A program made the position numbers and the translations under genes. Below the pieces are notes generated by a model. The model did no database searches and was not told the DNA's origin. It saw only the letters and a list, made by a program, of their open reading frames with translations. Below are positions 11,531-23,940 of a DNA stretch of 64,000 nt, piece by piece (position 1 is the stretch's first letter; each line of letters starts with the position of its first letter). This stretch comes from Phocoena phocoena (taxonomy: Eukaryota > Chordata > Mammalia > Artiodactyla > Phocoenidae). The stretch covers positions 44,796,500 through 44,860,499 of the forward strand of contig NC_089236.1 in assembly GCF_963924675.1 (NCBI RefSeq), in the 5' to 3' direction.

Positions 11531-12910
11531 GTGTTCCAGCCGGGAACAGGGAGCCCACGCGATTTTCCTACGTGTCCGGAAAACTCTACTGCCATAAAAG
11601 ATATGCAGAACAGACGCTACGGCCTCATGGAAAGTGCTGCACGCCTCCGTTTCTGCAGGGCAAGTCCGGCCTTAACCTACAGGCATGTGCTCACACTGAG
11701 TGTCCCGTTAGCGACACAGCTTTGAAAGATGCTGACTTTCTCCTCGAGCTGAGTGACTTCAGGTACGAGGTCCGCGAAGTATGCAAAGCAGAGTGTTTTC
11801 TCTTGGCAGCTCACACAAGGGCGGCAACCGGTATTTCCTGGGCGCTTCGGAAACATCAGAAATCGTGTCCTGAAGCTGTTTGAGGGCTCTGGAAATAGAG
11901 CTCTCCTCAAGGAACGCGCAGTGTGTTGCCCATCACTCGGCACGCACGGAGGGCATCGGAGGGGAAGACCACTGGGACTCGATGTTGCTCAGCTGGTCCA
12001 CCGGGGTCTGGAGATACTCACTGACAATGGAGGAAAATGGATGCAAACCAGAGGGGCCTACGAGTCCTCAGAAGGGTACTTCCCTGAAAGTAAAGGCGAA
12101 GAGCTACTAAGAACTCGTGGAAACAGCTGCATGCCTCCCTTTCTGCCCGGCTACTCAGGACCTAACCTGGAGGCAAGTTCTCACGTTGAGTTTCTCTTGA
12201 CTTCTAGAGCTTGTCAGGCTGACCACTACGGCGTCCATGGAAGCACCTGGTTTAGACCGAGCAAACTCATTTTCTTCCCAGAAGCATTCCTACAGGGTTC
12301 CCAGGCCTGTCAACAGCAGGGATTTCAGGTAGCTTCAACGCACCGTGAATGCAGCCTTCCAAATTGGAAAGCGAGGATGTTTAAATCAGGCCCCCGATTT
12401 CATGCGCAAACGCAGCATACATTGCTGTTGTTTCTAACAAGTCAAAAGAGACACATGGCCCCTTGTGTTTGCTTGCCTGAATCAGCTTCTCGAAGCAGGG
12501 GGTTGTGCATCAAGTGGACTGCCTAAACCAAGGAACGCCCTAGCTACTCCTCTGGGGCCTGTGGCTATTCAGAAGCCTGCATTGCCACCGCAAGAAGCGG
12601 ACTGAAATTGCAGTAAGAACGCAAGGGGACTTTCTTCTGGAGGCACGGTGACTTCAGGCAGGAGGTCCTAGATGGAATGCGAGGTCGAGTGTCCTCTCAG
12701 TGCAGCTCAGACTATGGCAAGGAGTAAGACCTCAAGGCTTGTGAGACGTGCCAAAATTCTGTTCGTGAACGTGTGGGTATGATGGGGAAATTAAGCTGCT
12801 TCGGTGGAGACTGCTGTGCGTTTCACTACCCTCGGCGTAGAGAGAGTGGCTCCAAAGGGCTACGGGGCTGGATGTTGCTTAGGAGACCTAAGGGGTCCTG
12901 GGGTTAGTCT
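11531..12910 (+). repeat. Satellite unit U9, class A, cagaacagacgct subtype
   Basis: Carries cagaacagacgct near 11606 and cggaaacatcag near 11848, two linked variants shared only with U15, U19 and U23. It has gcctaaacc, then a beta segment at 12671 with the subtype gaggtcgag. Confidence 0.95.
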
Positions 12911-14285
12911 GTGTTCCAGCCGGGACCAGGGAGCCCACGCGATTTTCCTAGGTGTCCGGAAAACTCTACTGCCATAAAAGATATGCAGAGCAGAGGCTAC
13001 GGCCTCATGGAAAGTGCTGCACGCCTCCGTTTCTGCAGGGCAAGTCCGGCCTTAACCTACAGGCATGTGCTCACACTGAGTGTCCCGTTAGCGACACAGC
13101 TTTGAAAGATGCTGACTTTCTCCTCGAGCTGAGTGACTTCAGGTACGAGGTCCGCGAAGTATGCAGAGTGTTTTCTCTTGGCAGCTCACACAAGGGCGGC
13201 AACCGGTATTTCCTGGGCGCTTCGGACACACCAGAAATCGTGTCCTGAAGCTGTTTGAGGGCTCTGGAAATAGAGCTCTCCTCAAGGAACGCGCAGTGTG
13301 TTGCTCATCACTCGGCACGCACGGAGGGCATCGGAGGGGAAGACCACTGGGCCTCGATGTTGCTCAGCTGGTCCACCGGGGTCTGGAGATACTCACTGAC
13401 AATGGAGGAAAATGGATGCAAACCAGAGGGGCCTACGAGTTCTCAGAAGGGTACTTCCCTGAAAGTAAAGGCGAAGAGCTACTAAGAACTCGTGGAAACA
13501 GCTGCATGCCTCCCTTTCTGCCCGGCTACTCAGGGCCTAACCTGGAGGCAAGTTCTCACGTTGAGTTTCTCTTGACTTCTAGAGCTTGTCAGGCTGACCA
13601 CCACGGCGGCCATGGAAGCACCTGGTTTAGACCGAGCAAACTCAGTTTCTTCCCAGAAGCATTCCTACAGGGTTCCCAGGCCTGTCAACAGCAGGGATTT
13701 CAGGTAGCTTCATCGCACCGTGAATGCAGACTTCCAAATTGGAAAGCGAGGATGTTTAAATCAGGCCCCCGATTTCATGCGCAAACGCAGCATACATTGC
13801 TGTTGTTTCTAACAAGTCAAAAGAGGCACATGGCCCCTTGTGTTTGCTTGCCTGAATCAGCTTCTCGAAGCAGGGGTTTGTGCATCAAGTGGACTGCCTC
13901 AACCAAGGAACGCCCTAGCTACTCCTCTGGGGCCTGTGGCTATTCAGAAGCCTGCATTGCCACCGCAAGAAGCGGACTGAAATTGCAGTAAGAACACAAG
14001 GGGACTTTCTTCTGGAGGCACGGTGACTTCAGGCAGGAGGTCCTAGGTGGAATGCGAGGCCGAGGGTGCTCTCAGTGCAGGTCAGACTAGGGCAAGGCGT
14101 AAGACCTCAAGGCCTGTGAGACGTGCCAAAATTCTGTTCGTGAACGTGTGGGTGTGATGGGGAAATTAAGCTGCTTCGGTGGAGACTGCTGTGCGTTTCC
14201 CTACCCTCGGCGTAGAGAGAGTGGCTCCAAAGGGCTACGGGGCTGGATGTTGCTTAGGAGACCTAAGGGGTCCTGGGATTAGTCT
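12911..14285 (+). repeat. Satellite unit U10, class B, 1375 bp with 5-bp deletion
   Basis: Shares the gaagtatgcagagtg deletion near 13160. Private changes are ccgggaccaggg near 12925 and agaacacaagg near 13992. Otherwise nearly identical to U16, 8275 bp to the right. Confidence 0.95.
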
Positions 14286-15665
14286 GTGTTCCAGCCGGGA
14301 ACAGGGAGCCCACGCGATTTTCCTAGGTGTCCGGAAAACTCTACTGCCATAAAAGATATGCAGAGCAGAGGCTACGGCCTCATGGAAAGTGCTGCACGCC
14401 TCCGTTTCTGCAGGGCAAGTCCGGCCTTAACCTACAGGCATGTGCTCACACTGAGTGTCCCATTAGCGACACAGCTTTGAAAGATGCTGACTTTCTTCTC
14501 GAGCTGAGTGACTTCAGGTACGAGGTCCGCGAAGTATGCAAAGCAGAGTGTTTTCTCTTGGCAGCTCACACAAGGGCGGCAACCGGTATTTCCTGGGCGC
14601 TTCGGACACACCAGAAATCGTGTCCTGAAGCTGTTTGAGGGCTCTGGAAATAGAGCTCTCCTCAAGGAACGCGCAGTGTGTTGCCCATCACTCGGCACGC
14701 ACGCAGGGCATCGGAGGGGAGGACCACTGGGCCTCGATGTTGCTCAGCTGGTCCACCGGGGTCTGGAGATACTCACTGACAATGGAGGAAAATGGATGCA
14801 AACCAGAGGGGCCTACGAGTCCTCAGAAGGGTACTTCCCTGAAAGTAAAGGCGAAGAGCTACTAAGAACTCGTGGAAACAGCTGCATGCCTCCCTTTCTG
14901 CCCGGCTACTCAGGGCCTAACCTGGAGGCAAGTTCTCACGTTGAGTTTCTCTTGACTTCTAGAGCTTGTCAGGCTGACCACTACGGCGTCCATGGAAGCA
15001 CCTGGTATAGACCGAGCAAACTCATTTTCTTCCCAGAAGCATTCCTACAGGGTTCCCAGGCCTGTCAACAGCAGGGATTTCAGGTAGCTCCAACGCACCG
15101 TGAATGCAGCCTTCCAAATTGGAAAGCGAGGATGTTTAAATCAGGCCCCCGATTTCATGCGCAAACGCAGCATACATTGCTGTTGTTTCTAACAAGTCAA
15201 AAGAGACACATGGCCCCTTGTGTTTGCTTGCCTGAATCAGCTTCTCGAAGCAGGGGGTTGTGCATCAAGTGGACTGCCTCAACCAAGGAACGCCCTAGCT
15301 ACTCCTCTGGGGCCTGTGGCTATTCAGAAGCCTGCATTGCCACCGCAAGAAGCGGACTGAAATTGCAGTAAGAACGCAAGGGGACTTTCTTCTGGAGGCA
15401 CGGTGACTTCAGGCAGGAGGTCCTAGGTGGAATGCGAGGCCGAGGGTGCTCTCAGTGCAGCTCAGACTAGGGCAAGGCGTAAGACCTCAAGGCCTGTGAG
15501 ACGTGCCAATATTCTGTTCGTGAACGTGTGGGTGTGATGGGGAAATTAAGCTGCTTCGGTGGAGACTGCTGTCCGTTTCCCTACCCTCGGCGTAGAGAGA
15601 GTGGCTCCAAAGGGCTACGGGGCTGGATGTTGCTTAGGAGACCTAAGGGGTCCTGGGATTAGTCT
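14286..15665 (+). repeat. Satellite unit U11, class A
   Basis: Has ggggaggacc near 14717 (also in U2, U17 and U21), the private cctggtatagacc near 15003, agctccaacg, and ccaatattctg near 15507. The alpha segment carries one beta-like base (cagctcag near 15459). Confidence 0.95.
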
Positions 15666-17045
15666 GTGTTCCAGCCGGGAACAGGGAGCCCACGCGATTT
15701 TCCTACGTGTCCGGAAAACTCTACTGCCATAAAAGATATGCAGAGCAGAGGCTACGGCCTCATGGAAAGTGCTGCACGCCTCCGTTTCTGCAGGGCAAGT
15801 CCGGCCTTAACCTACAGGCATGTGCTCACACTGAGTGTCCCATTAGCGACACAGCTTTGAAAGATGCTGACTTTCTTCTCGAGCTGAGTGACTTCAGGTA
15901 CGAGGTCCGCGAAGTATGCAAAGCAGAGTGTTTTCTCTTGGCAGCTCACACAAGGGCGGCAACCGGTATTTCCTGGGCGCTTCGGACACACCAGAAATCG
16001 TGTCCTGAAGCTGTTTGAGGGCTCTGGAAATAGAGCTCTCCTCAAGGAACGCGCAGTGTGTTGCCCATCACTCGGCACGCACGCAGGGCATCGGAGGGGA
16101 AGACCACTGGGCCTCGATGTTGCTCAGCTGGTCCACCGGGGTCTGGAGATACTCACTGACAATGGAGGAAAATGGATGCAAACCAGAGGGGCCTACGAGT
16201 CCTCAGAAGGGTACTTCCCTGAAAGTAAAGGCGAAGAGCTACTAAGAACTCGTGGAAACAGCTGCATGCCTCCCTTTCTGCCCGGCTACTCAGGGCCTAA
16301 CCTGGAGGCAAGTTCTCACGTTGAGTTTCTCTTGACTTCTAGAGCTTGTCAGGCTGACCACTACGGCGTCCATGGAAGCACCTGGTTTAGACCGAGCAAA
16401 CTCATTTTCTTCCCAGAAGCATTCCTACAGGGTTCCCAGGCCTGTCAACAGCAGGGATTTCAGGTAGCTCCAACGCACCGTGAATGCAGCCTTCCAAATT
16501 GGAAAGCGAGGATGTTTAAATCAGGCCCCCGATTTCATGCGCAAACGCAGCATACATTGCTGTTGTTTCTAACAAGTCAAAAGAGACACATGGCCCCTTG
16601 TGTTTGCTTGCCTGAATCAGGTTCTCGAAGCAGGGGGTTGTGCATCAAGTGGACTGCCTCAACCAAGGAACGCCCTAGCTACTCCTCTGGGGCCTGTGGC
16701 TATTCAGAAGCCTGCATTGCCACCGCAAGAAGCGGACTGAAATTGCAGTAAGAACGCAAGGGGACTTTCTTCTGGAGGCACGGTGACTTCAGGCAGGAGG
16801 TCCTAGGTGGAATGCGAGGCCGAGGGTGCTCTCAGTGCAGGTCAGACTAGGGCAAGGCGTAAGACCTCAAGGCCTGTGAGACGTGCCAATATTCTGTTCG
16901 TGAACGTGTGGGTGTGATGGGGAAATTAAGCTGCTTCGGTGGAGACTGCTGTCCGTTTCCCTACCCTCGGCGTAGAGAGAGTGGCTCCAAAGGGCTACGG
17001 GGCTGGATGTTGCTTAGGAGACCTAAGGGGTCCTGGGATTAGTCT
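15666..17045 (+). repeat. Satellite unit U12, class A
   Basis: Closely matches U4 at 11035 bp, including the rare atcaggttctcg near 16616 and ccaatattctg near 16886. It differs in tcctacgtgt at the start and gaggccgagg. Confidence 0.95.
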
Positions 17046-18425
17046 GTGTTCCAGCCGGGAACAGGGAGCCCACGCGATTTTCCTAGGTGTCCGGAAAACT
17101 CTACTGCCATAAAAGATATGCAGAGCAGAGGCTACGGCCTCATGGAAAGTGCTGCACGCCTCCGTTTCTGCAGGGCAAGTCCGGCCTTAACCTACAGGCA
17201 TGTGCTCACACTGAGTGTCCCATTAGCGACACAGCTTTGAAAGATGCTGACTTTCTTCTCGAGCTGAGTGACTTCAGGTACGAGGTCCGCGAAGTATGCA
17301 AAGCAGAGTGTTTTCTCTTGGCAGCTCACACAAGGGCGGCAACCGGTATTTCCTGGGCGCTTCGGACACACCAGAAATCGTGTCCTGAAGCTGTTTGAGG
17401 GCTCTGGAAATAGAGCTCTCCTCAAGGAACGCGCAGTGTGTTGCCCATCACTCGGCACGCACGCAGGGCATCGGAGGGGAAGACCACTGGGCCTCGATGT
17501 TGCTCAGCTGGTCCACCGGGGTCTGGAGATACTCACTGACAATGGAGGAAAATGGATGCAAACCAGAGGGGCCTACGAGTCCTCAGAAGGGTACTTCCCT
17601 GAAAGTAAAGGCGAAGAGCTACTAAGAACTCGTGGAAACAGCTGCATGCCTCCCTTTCTGCCCGGCTACTCAGGGCCTAACCTGGAGGCAAGTTCTCACG
17701 TTGAGTTTCTCTTGACTTCTAGAGCTTGTCAGGCTGACCACTACGGCGTCCATGGAAGCACCTGGTTTAGACCGAGCAAACTCATTTTCTTCCCAGAAGC
17801 ATTCGTACAGGGTTCCCAGGCCTGTCAACAGCAGGGATTTCAGGTAGCTTCAAGGCACCGTGAATGCAGCCTTCCAAATTGGAAAGCGAGGATGTTTAAA
17901 TCAGGCCCCCGATTTCATGCGCAAACGCAGCATACATTGCTGTTGTTTCTAACAAGTCAAAAGAGACACATGGCCCCTTGTGTTTGCTTGCCTGAATCAG
18001 CTTCTCGAAGCAGGGGGTTGTGCATCAAGTGGACTGCCTAAACCAAGGAACGCCCTAGCTACTCCTCTGGGGCCTGTGGCTATTCAGAAGCCTGCATTGC
18101 CACCGCAAGAAGCGGACTGAAATTGCAGTAAGAACGCAAGGGGACTTTCTTCTGGAGGCACGGTGACTTCAGGCAGGAGGTCCTACATGGAATGCGTGAT
18201 CGAGTGTCCTCTCAGTGCAGCTCAGACTATGGCAAGGAGTAAGACCTCAAGGCCTGTGAGACGTGCCAAAATTCTGTTCGTGAACGTGTGGGTATGATGG
18301 GGAAATTAAGCTGCTTCGGTGGAGACTGCTGTGCGTTTCACTACCCTCGGCGTAGAGAGAGTGGCTCCAAAGGGCTACGGGGCTGGATATTGCTTAGGAG
18401 ACCTAAGGGGTCCTGGGGTTAGTCT
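17046..18425 (+). repeat. Satellite unit U13, class A with beta segment
   Basis: Has gcctaaacc and a beta segment at 18186 of the subtype catggaatgcgtgatcg, as in U5 and U7. Private change: gcattcgtacagg near 17801. Confidence 0.95.
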
Positions 18426-19805
18426 GTGTTCCAGCCGGGAACAGGGAGCCCACGCGATTTTCCTAGGTGTCCGGAAAACTCTACTGCCATAAAAGATACG
18501 CAGAGCAGAGGCTACGGCCTCATGGAAAGTGCTGCACGCCTCCGTTTCTGCAGGGCAAGTCCGGCCTTAACCTACAGGCATGTGCTCACACTGAGTGTCC
18601 CGTTAGCGACACAGCTTTGAAAGATGCTGACTTTCTCCTCGAGCTGAGTGACTTCAGGTACGAGGTCCGCGAAGTATGCAAAGCAGAGTGTTTTCTCTTG
18701 GCAGCTCACACAAGGGCGGCAACCGGTATTTCCTGGGCGCTTCGGACACACCAGAAATCGTGTCCTGAAGCTGTTTGAGGGCTCTGGAAATAGAGCTCTC
18801 CTCAAGGAACGCGCAGTGTGTTGCTCATCACTCGGCACGCACGGAGGGCATCGGAGGGGAAGACCACTGGGACTCGATGTTGCTCAGCTGGTCCACCGGG
18901 GTCTGGAGATACTCACTGACAATGGAGGAAAATGGATGCAAACCAGAGGGGCCTACGAGTCCTCAGAAGGGTACTTCCCTGAAAGTAAAGGCGAAGAGCT
19001 ACTAAGAACTCGTGGAAACAGCTGCATGCCTCCCTTTCTGCCCGGCTACTCAGGGCCTAACCTGGAGGCAAGTTCTCACGTTGAGTTTCTCTTGACTTCT
19101 AGAGCATGTCAGGCTGACTACCACGGCGGCCATGGAAGCACCTGGTTTAGACCGAGCAAACTCAGTTTCTTCCCAGAAGCATTCCTACAGGGTTCCCAGG
19201 CCTGTCAACAGCAGGGATTTCAGGTAGCTTCAACGCACCGTGAATGCAGCCTTCCAAATTGGAAAGCGAGGATGTTTAAATCAGGCCCCCGATTTCATGC
19301 GCAAACGCAGCATACATTGCTGTTGTTTCTAACAAGTCAAAAGAGGCACATGGCCCCTTGTGTTTGCTTGCCTGAATCAGCTTCTCGAAGCAGGGGTTTG
19401 TGCATCAAGTGGACTGCCTCAACCAAGGAACGCCCTAGCTACTCCTCTGGGGCCTGTGGCTATTCAGAAGCCTGCATTGCCACCGCAAGAAGCGGACTGA
19501 AATTGCAGTAAGAACGCAAGGGGACTTTCTTCTGGAGGCACGGTGACTTCAGGCAGGATGTCCTAGGTGGAATGCGAGGCCGAGGGTGCTCTCAGTGCAG
19601 GTCAGACTAGGGCAAGGCGTAAGACCTCAAGGCCTGTGAGACGTGCCAAAATTCTGTTCGTGAACGTGTGGGTGTGATGGGGAAATTAAGCTGCTTCGGT
19701 GGAGACTGCTGTGCGTTTCCCTACCCTCGGCGTAGAGAGAGTGGCTCCAAAGGGCTACGGGGCTGGATGTTGCTTAGGAGACCTAAGGGGTCCTGGGATT
19801 AGTCT
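18426..19805 (+). repeat. Satellite unit U14, class B
   Basis: The gactaccacgg B subtype. Private change: aaagatacgcag near 18493. It also has gggactcgatg near 18870, unlike U18. The period-5515 domain begins to its right. Confidence 0.95.
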
Positions 19806-21185
19806 GTGTTCCAGCCGGGAACAGGGAGCCCACGCGATTTTCCTACGTGTCCGGAAAACTCTACTGCCATAAAAGATATGCAGAACAGACGCTACGGCCT
19901 CATGGAAAGTGCTGCACGCCTCCGTTTCTGCAGGGCAAGTCCGGCCTTAACCTACAGGCATGTGCTCACACTGAGTGTCCCGTTAGCGACACAGCTTTGA
20001 AAGATGCTGACTTTCTCCTCGAGCTGAGTGACTTCAGGTACGAGGTCCGCGAAGTATGCAAAGCAGAGTGTTTTCTCTTGGCAGCTCACACAAGGGCGGC
20101 AACCGGTATTTCCTGGGCGCTTCGGAAACATCAGAAATCGTGTCCTGAAGCTGTTTGAGGGCTCTGGAAATAGAGCTCTCCTCAAGGAACGCGCAGTGTG
20201 TTGCCCATCACTCGGCACGCACGGAGGGCATCGGAGGGGAAGACCACTGGGACTCGATGTTGCTCAGCTGGTCCACCGGGGTCTGGAGATACTCACTGAC
20301 AATGGAGGAAAATGGATGCAAACCAGAGGGGCCTACGAGTCCTCAGAAGGGTACTTCCCTGAAAGTAAAGGCGAAGAGCTACTAAGAACTCATGGAAACA
20401 GCTGCATGCCTCCCTTTCTGCCCGGCTACTCAGGACCTAACCTGGAGGCAAGTTCTCACGTTGAGTTTCTCTTGACTTCTAGAGCTTGTCAGGCTGACCA
20501 CTACGGCGTCCATGGAAGCACCTGGTTTAGACCGAGCAAACTCATTTTCTTCCCAGAAGCATTCCTACAGGGTTCCCAGGCCTGTCAACAGCAGGGATTT
20601 CAGGTAGCTTCAACGCACCGTGAATGCAGCCTTCCAAATTGGAAAGCGAGGATGTTTAAATCAGGCCCCCGATTTCATGCGCAAACGCAGCATACATTGC
20701 TGTTGTTTCTAACAAGTCAAAAGAGACACATGGCCCCTTGTGTTTGCTTGCCTGAATCAGCTTCTCGAAGCAGGGGGTTGTGCATCAAGTGGACTGCCTA
20801 AACCAAGGAACGCCCTAGCTACTCCTCTGGGGCCTGTGGCTATTCAGAAGCCTGCATTGCCACCGCAAGAAGCGGACTGAAATTGCAGTAAGAACGCAAG
20901 GGGACTTTCTTCTGGAGGCACGGTGACTTCAGGCAGGAGGTCCTAGATGGAATGCGAGGTCGAGTGTCCTCTCAGTGCAGCTCAGACTATGGCAAGGAGT
21001 AAGACCTCAAGGCTTGTGAGACGTGCCAAAATTCTGTTCGTGAACGTGTGGGTATGATGGGGAAATTAAGCTGCTTCGGTGGAGACTGCTGTGCGTTTCA
21101 CTACCCTCGGCGTAGAGAGAGTGGCTCCAAAGGGCTACGGGGCTGGATGTTGCTTAGGAGACCTAAGGGGTCCTGGGGTTAGTCT
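19806..21185 (+). repeat. Satellite unit U15, class A, cagaacagacgct subtype
   Basis: Same subtype as U9, with aactcatgg (a CpG-to-CpA change near 20390) shared only with U19. Beta segment (gaggtcgag subtype) from 20946. Confidence 0.95.
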
Positions 21186-22560
21186 GTGTTCCAGCCGGGA
21201 ACAGGGAGCCCACGCGATTTTCCTAGGTGTCCGGAAAACTCTACTGCCATAAAAGATATGCAGAGCAGAGGCTACGGCCTCATGGAAAGTGCTGCACGCC
21301 TCCGTTTCTGCAGGGCAAGTCCGGCCTTAACCTACAGGCATGTGCTCACACTGAGTGTCCCGTTAGCGACACAGCTTTGAAAGATGCTGACTTTCTCCTC
21401 GAGCTGAGTGACTTCAGGTACGAGGTCCGCGAAGTATGCAGAGTGTTTTCTCTTGGCAGCTCACACAAGGGCGGCAACCGGTATTTCCTGGGCGCTTCGG
21501 ACACACCAGAAATCGTGTCCTGAAGCTGTTTGAGGGCTCTGGAAATAGAGCTCTCCTCAAGGAACGCGCAGTGTGTTGCTCATCACTCGGCACGCACGGA
21601 GGGCATCGGAGGGGAAGACCACTGGGCCTCGATGTTGCTCAGCTGGTCCACCGGGGTCTGGAGATACTCACTGACAATGGAGGAAAATGGATGCAAACCA
21701 GAGGGGCCTACGAGTTCTCAGAAGGGTACTTCCCTGAAAGTAAAGGCGAAGAGCTACTAAGAACTCGTGGAAACAGCTGCATGCCTCCCTTTCTGCCCGG
21801 CTACTCAGGGCCTAACCTGGAGGCAAGTTCTCACGTTGAGTTTCTCTTGACTTCTAGAGCTTGTCAGGCTGACCACCACGGCGGCCATGGAAGCACCTGG
21901 TTTAGACCGAGCAAACTCAGTTTCTTCCCAGAAGCATTCCTACAGGGTTCCCAGGCCTGTCAACAGCAGGGATTTCAGGTAGCTTCATCGCACCGTGAAT
22001 GCAGACTTCCAAATTGGAAAGCGAGGATGTTTAAATCAGGCCCCCGATTTCATGCGCAAACGCAGCATACATTGCTGTTGTTTCTAACAAGTCAAAAGAG
22101 GCACATGGCCCCTTGTGTTTGCTTGCCTGAATCAGCTTCTCGAAGCAGGGGTTTGTGCATCAAGTGGACTGCCTCAACCAAGGAACGCCCTAGCTACTCC
22201 TCTGGGGCCTGTGGCTATTCAGAAGCCTGCATTGCCACCGCAAGAAGCGGACTGAAATTGCAGTAAGAACGCAAGGGGACTTTCTTCTGGAGGCACGGTG
22301 TCTTCAGGCAGGAGGTCCTAGGTGGAATGCGAGGCCGAGGGTGCTCTCAGTGCAGGTCAGACTAGGGCAAGGCGTAAGACCTCAAGGCCTGTGAGACGTG
22401 CCAAAATTCTGTTCGTGAACGTGTGGGTGTGATGGGGAAATTAAGCTGCTTCGGTGGAGACTGCTGTGCGTTTCCCTACCCTCGGCGTAGAGAGAGTGGC
22501 TCCAAAGGGCTACGGGGCTGGATGTTGCTTAGGAGACCTAAGGGGTCCTGGGATTAGTCT
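21186..22560 (+). repeat. Satellite unit U16, class B, 1375 bp with 5-bp deletion
   Basis: First unit of the first complete 5515-bp tetramer as drawn here. The 5-bp deletion lies near 21435. Private change: ggtgtcttcagg near 22299. Confidence 0.95.
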
Positions 22561-23940
22561 GTGTTCCAGCCGGGAACAGGGAGCCCACGCGATTTTCCTA
22601 GGTGTCCGGAAAACTCTACTGCCATAAAAGATATGCAGAGCAGAGGCTACGGCCTCATGGAAAGTGCTGCACGCCTCCGTTTCTGCAGGGCAATTCCGGC
22701 CTTAACCTACAGGCATGTGCTCACACTGAGTGTCCCATTAGCGACACAGCTTTGAAAGATGCTGACTTTCTTCTCGAGCTGAGTGACTTCAGGTACGAGG
22801 TCCGCGAAGTATGCAAAGCAGAGTGTTTTCTCTTGGCAGCTCACACAAGGGCGGCAACCGGTATTTCCTGGGCGCTTCGGACACACCAGAAATCGTGTCC
22901 TGAAGCTGTTTGAGGGCTCTGGAAATAGAGCTCTCCTCAAGGAACGCGCAGTGTGTTGCCCATCACTCGGCACGCACGCAGGGCATCGGAGGGGAGGACC
23001 ACTGGGCCTCGATGTTGCTCAGCTGGTCCACCGGGGTCTGGAGATACTCACTGACAATGGAGGAAAATGGATGCAAACCAGAGGGGCCTACGAGTCCTCA
23101 GAAGGGTACTTCCCTGAAAGTAAAGGCGAAGAGCTACTAAGAACTCGTGGAAACAGCTGCATGCCTCCCTTTCTGCCCGGCTACTCAGGGCCTAACCTGG
23201 AGGCAAGTTCTCACGTTGAGTTTCTCTTGACTTCTAGAGCTTGTCAGGCTGACCACTACGGCGTCCATGGAAGCACCTGGTTTAGACCGAGCAAACTCAT
23301 TTTCTTCCCAGAAGCATTCCTACAGGGTTCCCAGGCCTGTCAACAGCAGGGATTTCAGGTAGCTTCAAGGCACCGTGAATGCAGCCTTCCAAATTGGAAA
23401 GCGAGGATGTTTAAATCAGGCCCCCGATTTCATGCGCAAACGCAGCATACATTGCTGTTGTTTCTAACAAGTCAAAAGAGACACATGGCCCCTTGTGTTT
23501 GCTTGCCTGAATCAGCTTCTCGAAGCAGGGGGTTGTGCATCAAGTGGACTGCCTAAACCAAGGAACGCCCTAGCTACTCCTCTGGGGCCTGTGGCTATTC
23601 AGAAGCCTGCATTGCCACCGCAAGAAGCGGACTGAAATTGCAGTAAGAACGCAAGGGGACTTTCTTCTGGAGGCACGGTGACTTCAGGCAGGAGGTCCTA
23701 GGTGGAATGCGAGGCCGAGGGTGCTCTCAGTGCAGGTCAGACTAGGGCAAGGCGTAAGACCTCAAGGCCTGTGAGACGTGCCAAAATTCTGTTCGTGAAC
23801 GTGTGGGTGTGATGGGGAAATTAAGCTGCTTCGGTGGAGACTGCTGTGCGTTTCCCTACCCTCGGCGTAGAGAGAGTGGCTCCAAAGGGCTACGGGGCTG
23901 GATATTGCTTAGGAGACCTAAGGGGTCCTGGGGTTAGTCT
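22561..23940 (+). repeat. Satellite unit U17, class A, recombinant right end
   Basis: Has gggcaattccgg near 22690, shared only with U21. gcctaaacc is present, but it is followed by the alpha segment rather than beta. It therefore looks like a crossover between the two haplotypes. Confidence 0.95.

Larger units (their letters stand above)
6051..11605 (+). repeat. Tandem duplication of an A-B dimer, period 2760 bp
   Basis: U5-U6 and U7-U8 share all the subtype markers checked, including the beta subtype catggaatgcg and agcatgtcagg. Identity at a shift of 2760 bp begins after the 6050/8810 mismatch (taggtgt against tacgtgt) and ends at cagaacagac near 11608. The exact ends need a computed self-alignment. 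Confidence 0.85.
4631..19805 (+). repeat. Long-range duplication, period 11035 bp
   Basis: U4 and U12 share the rare atcaggttctcg and ccaatattctg, and U6 and U14 share the gactaccacgg subtype. The distance of 11035 bp equals eight units including one 5-bp-deleted unit. The 5-bp deletions of U2 and U10 lie at the same distance. Later exchanges have altered U5 against U13. Confidence 0.65.
10151..23300 (+). repeat. Long-range duplication, period 8275 bp
   Basis: The series B(gactaccacgg), A(cagaacagacgct), B(5-bp deletion), A(ggggaggacc) at U8-U11 recurs at U14-U17, six units away. It overlaps the other duplications, so the events are nested and their order is not resolved here. Confidence 0.65.
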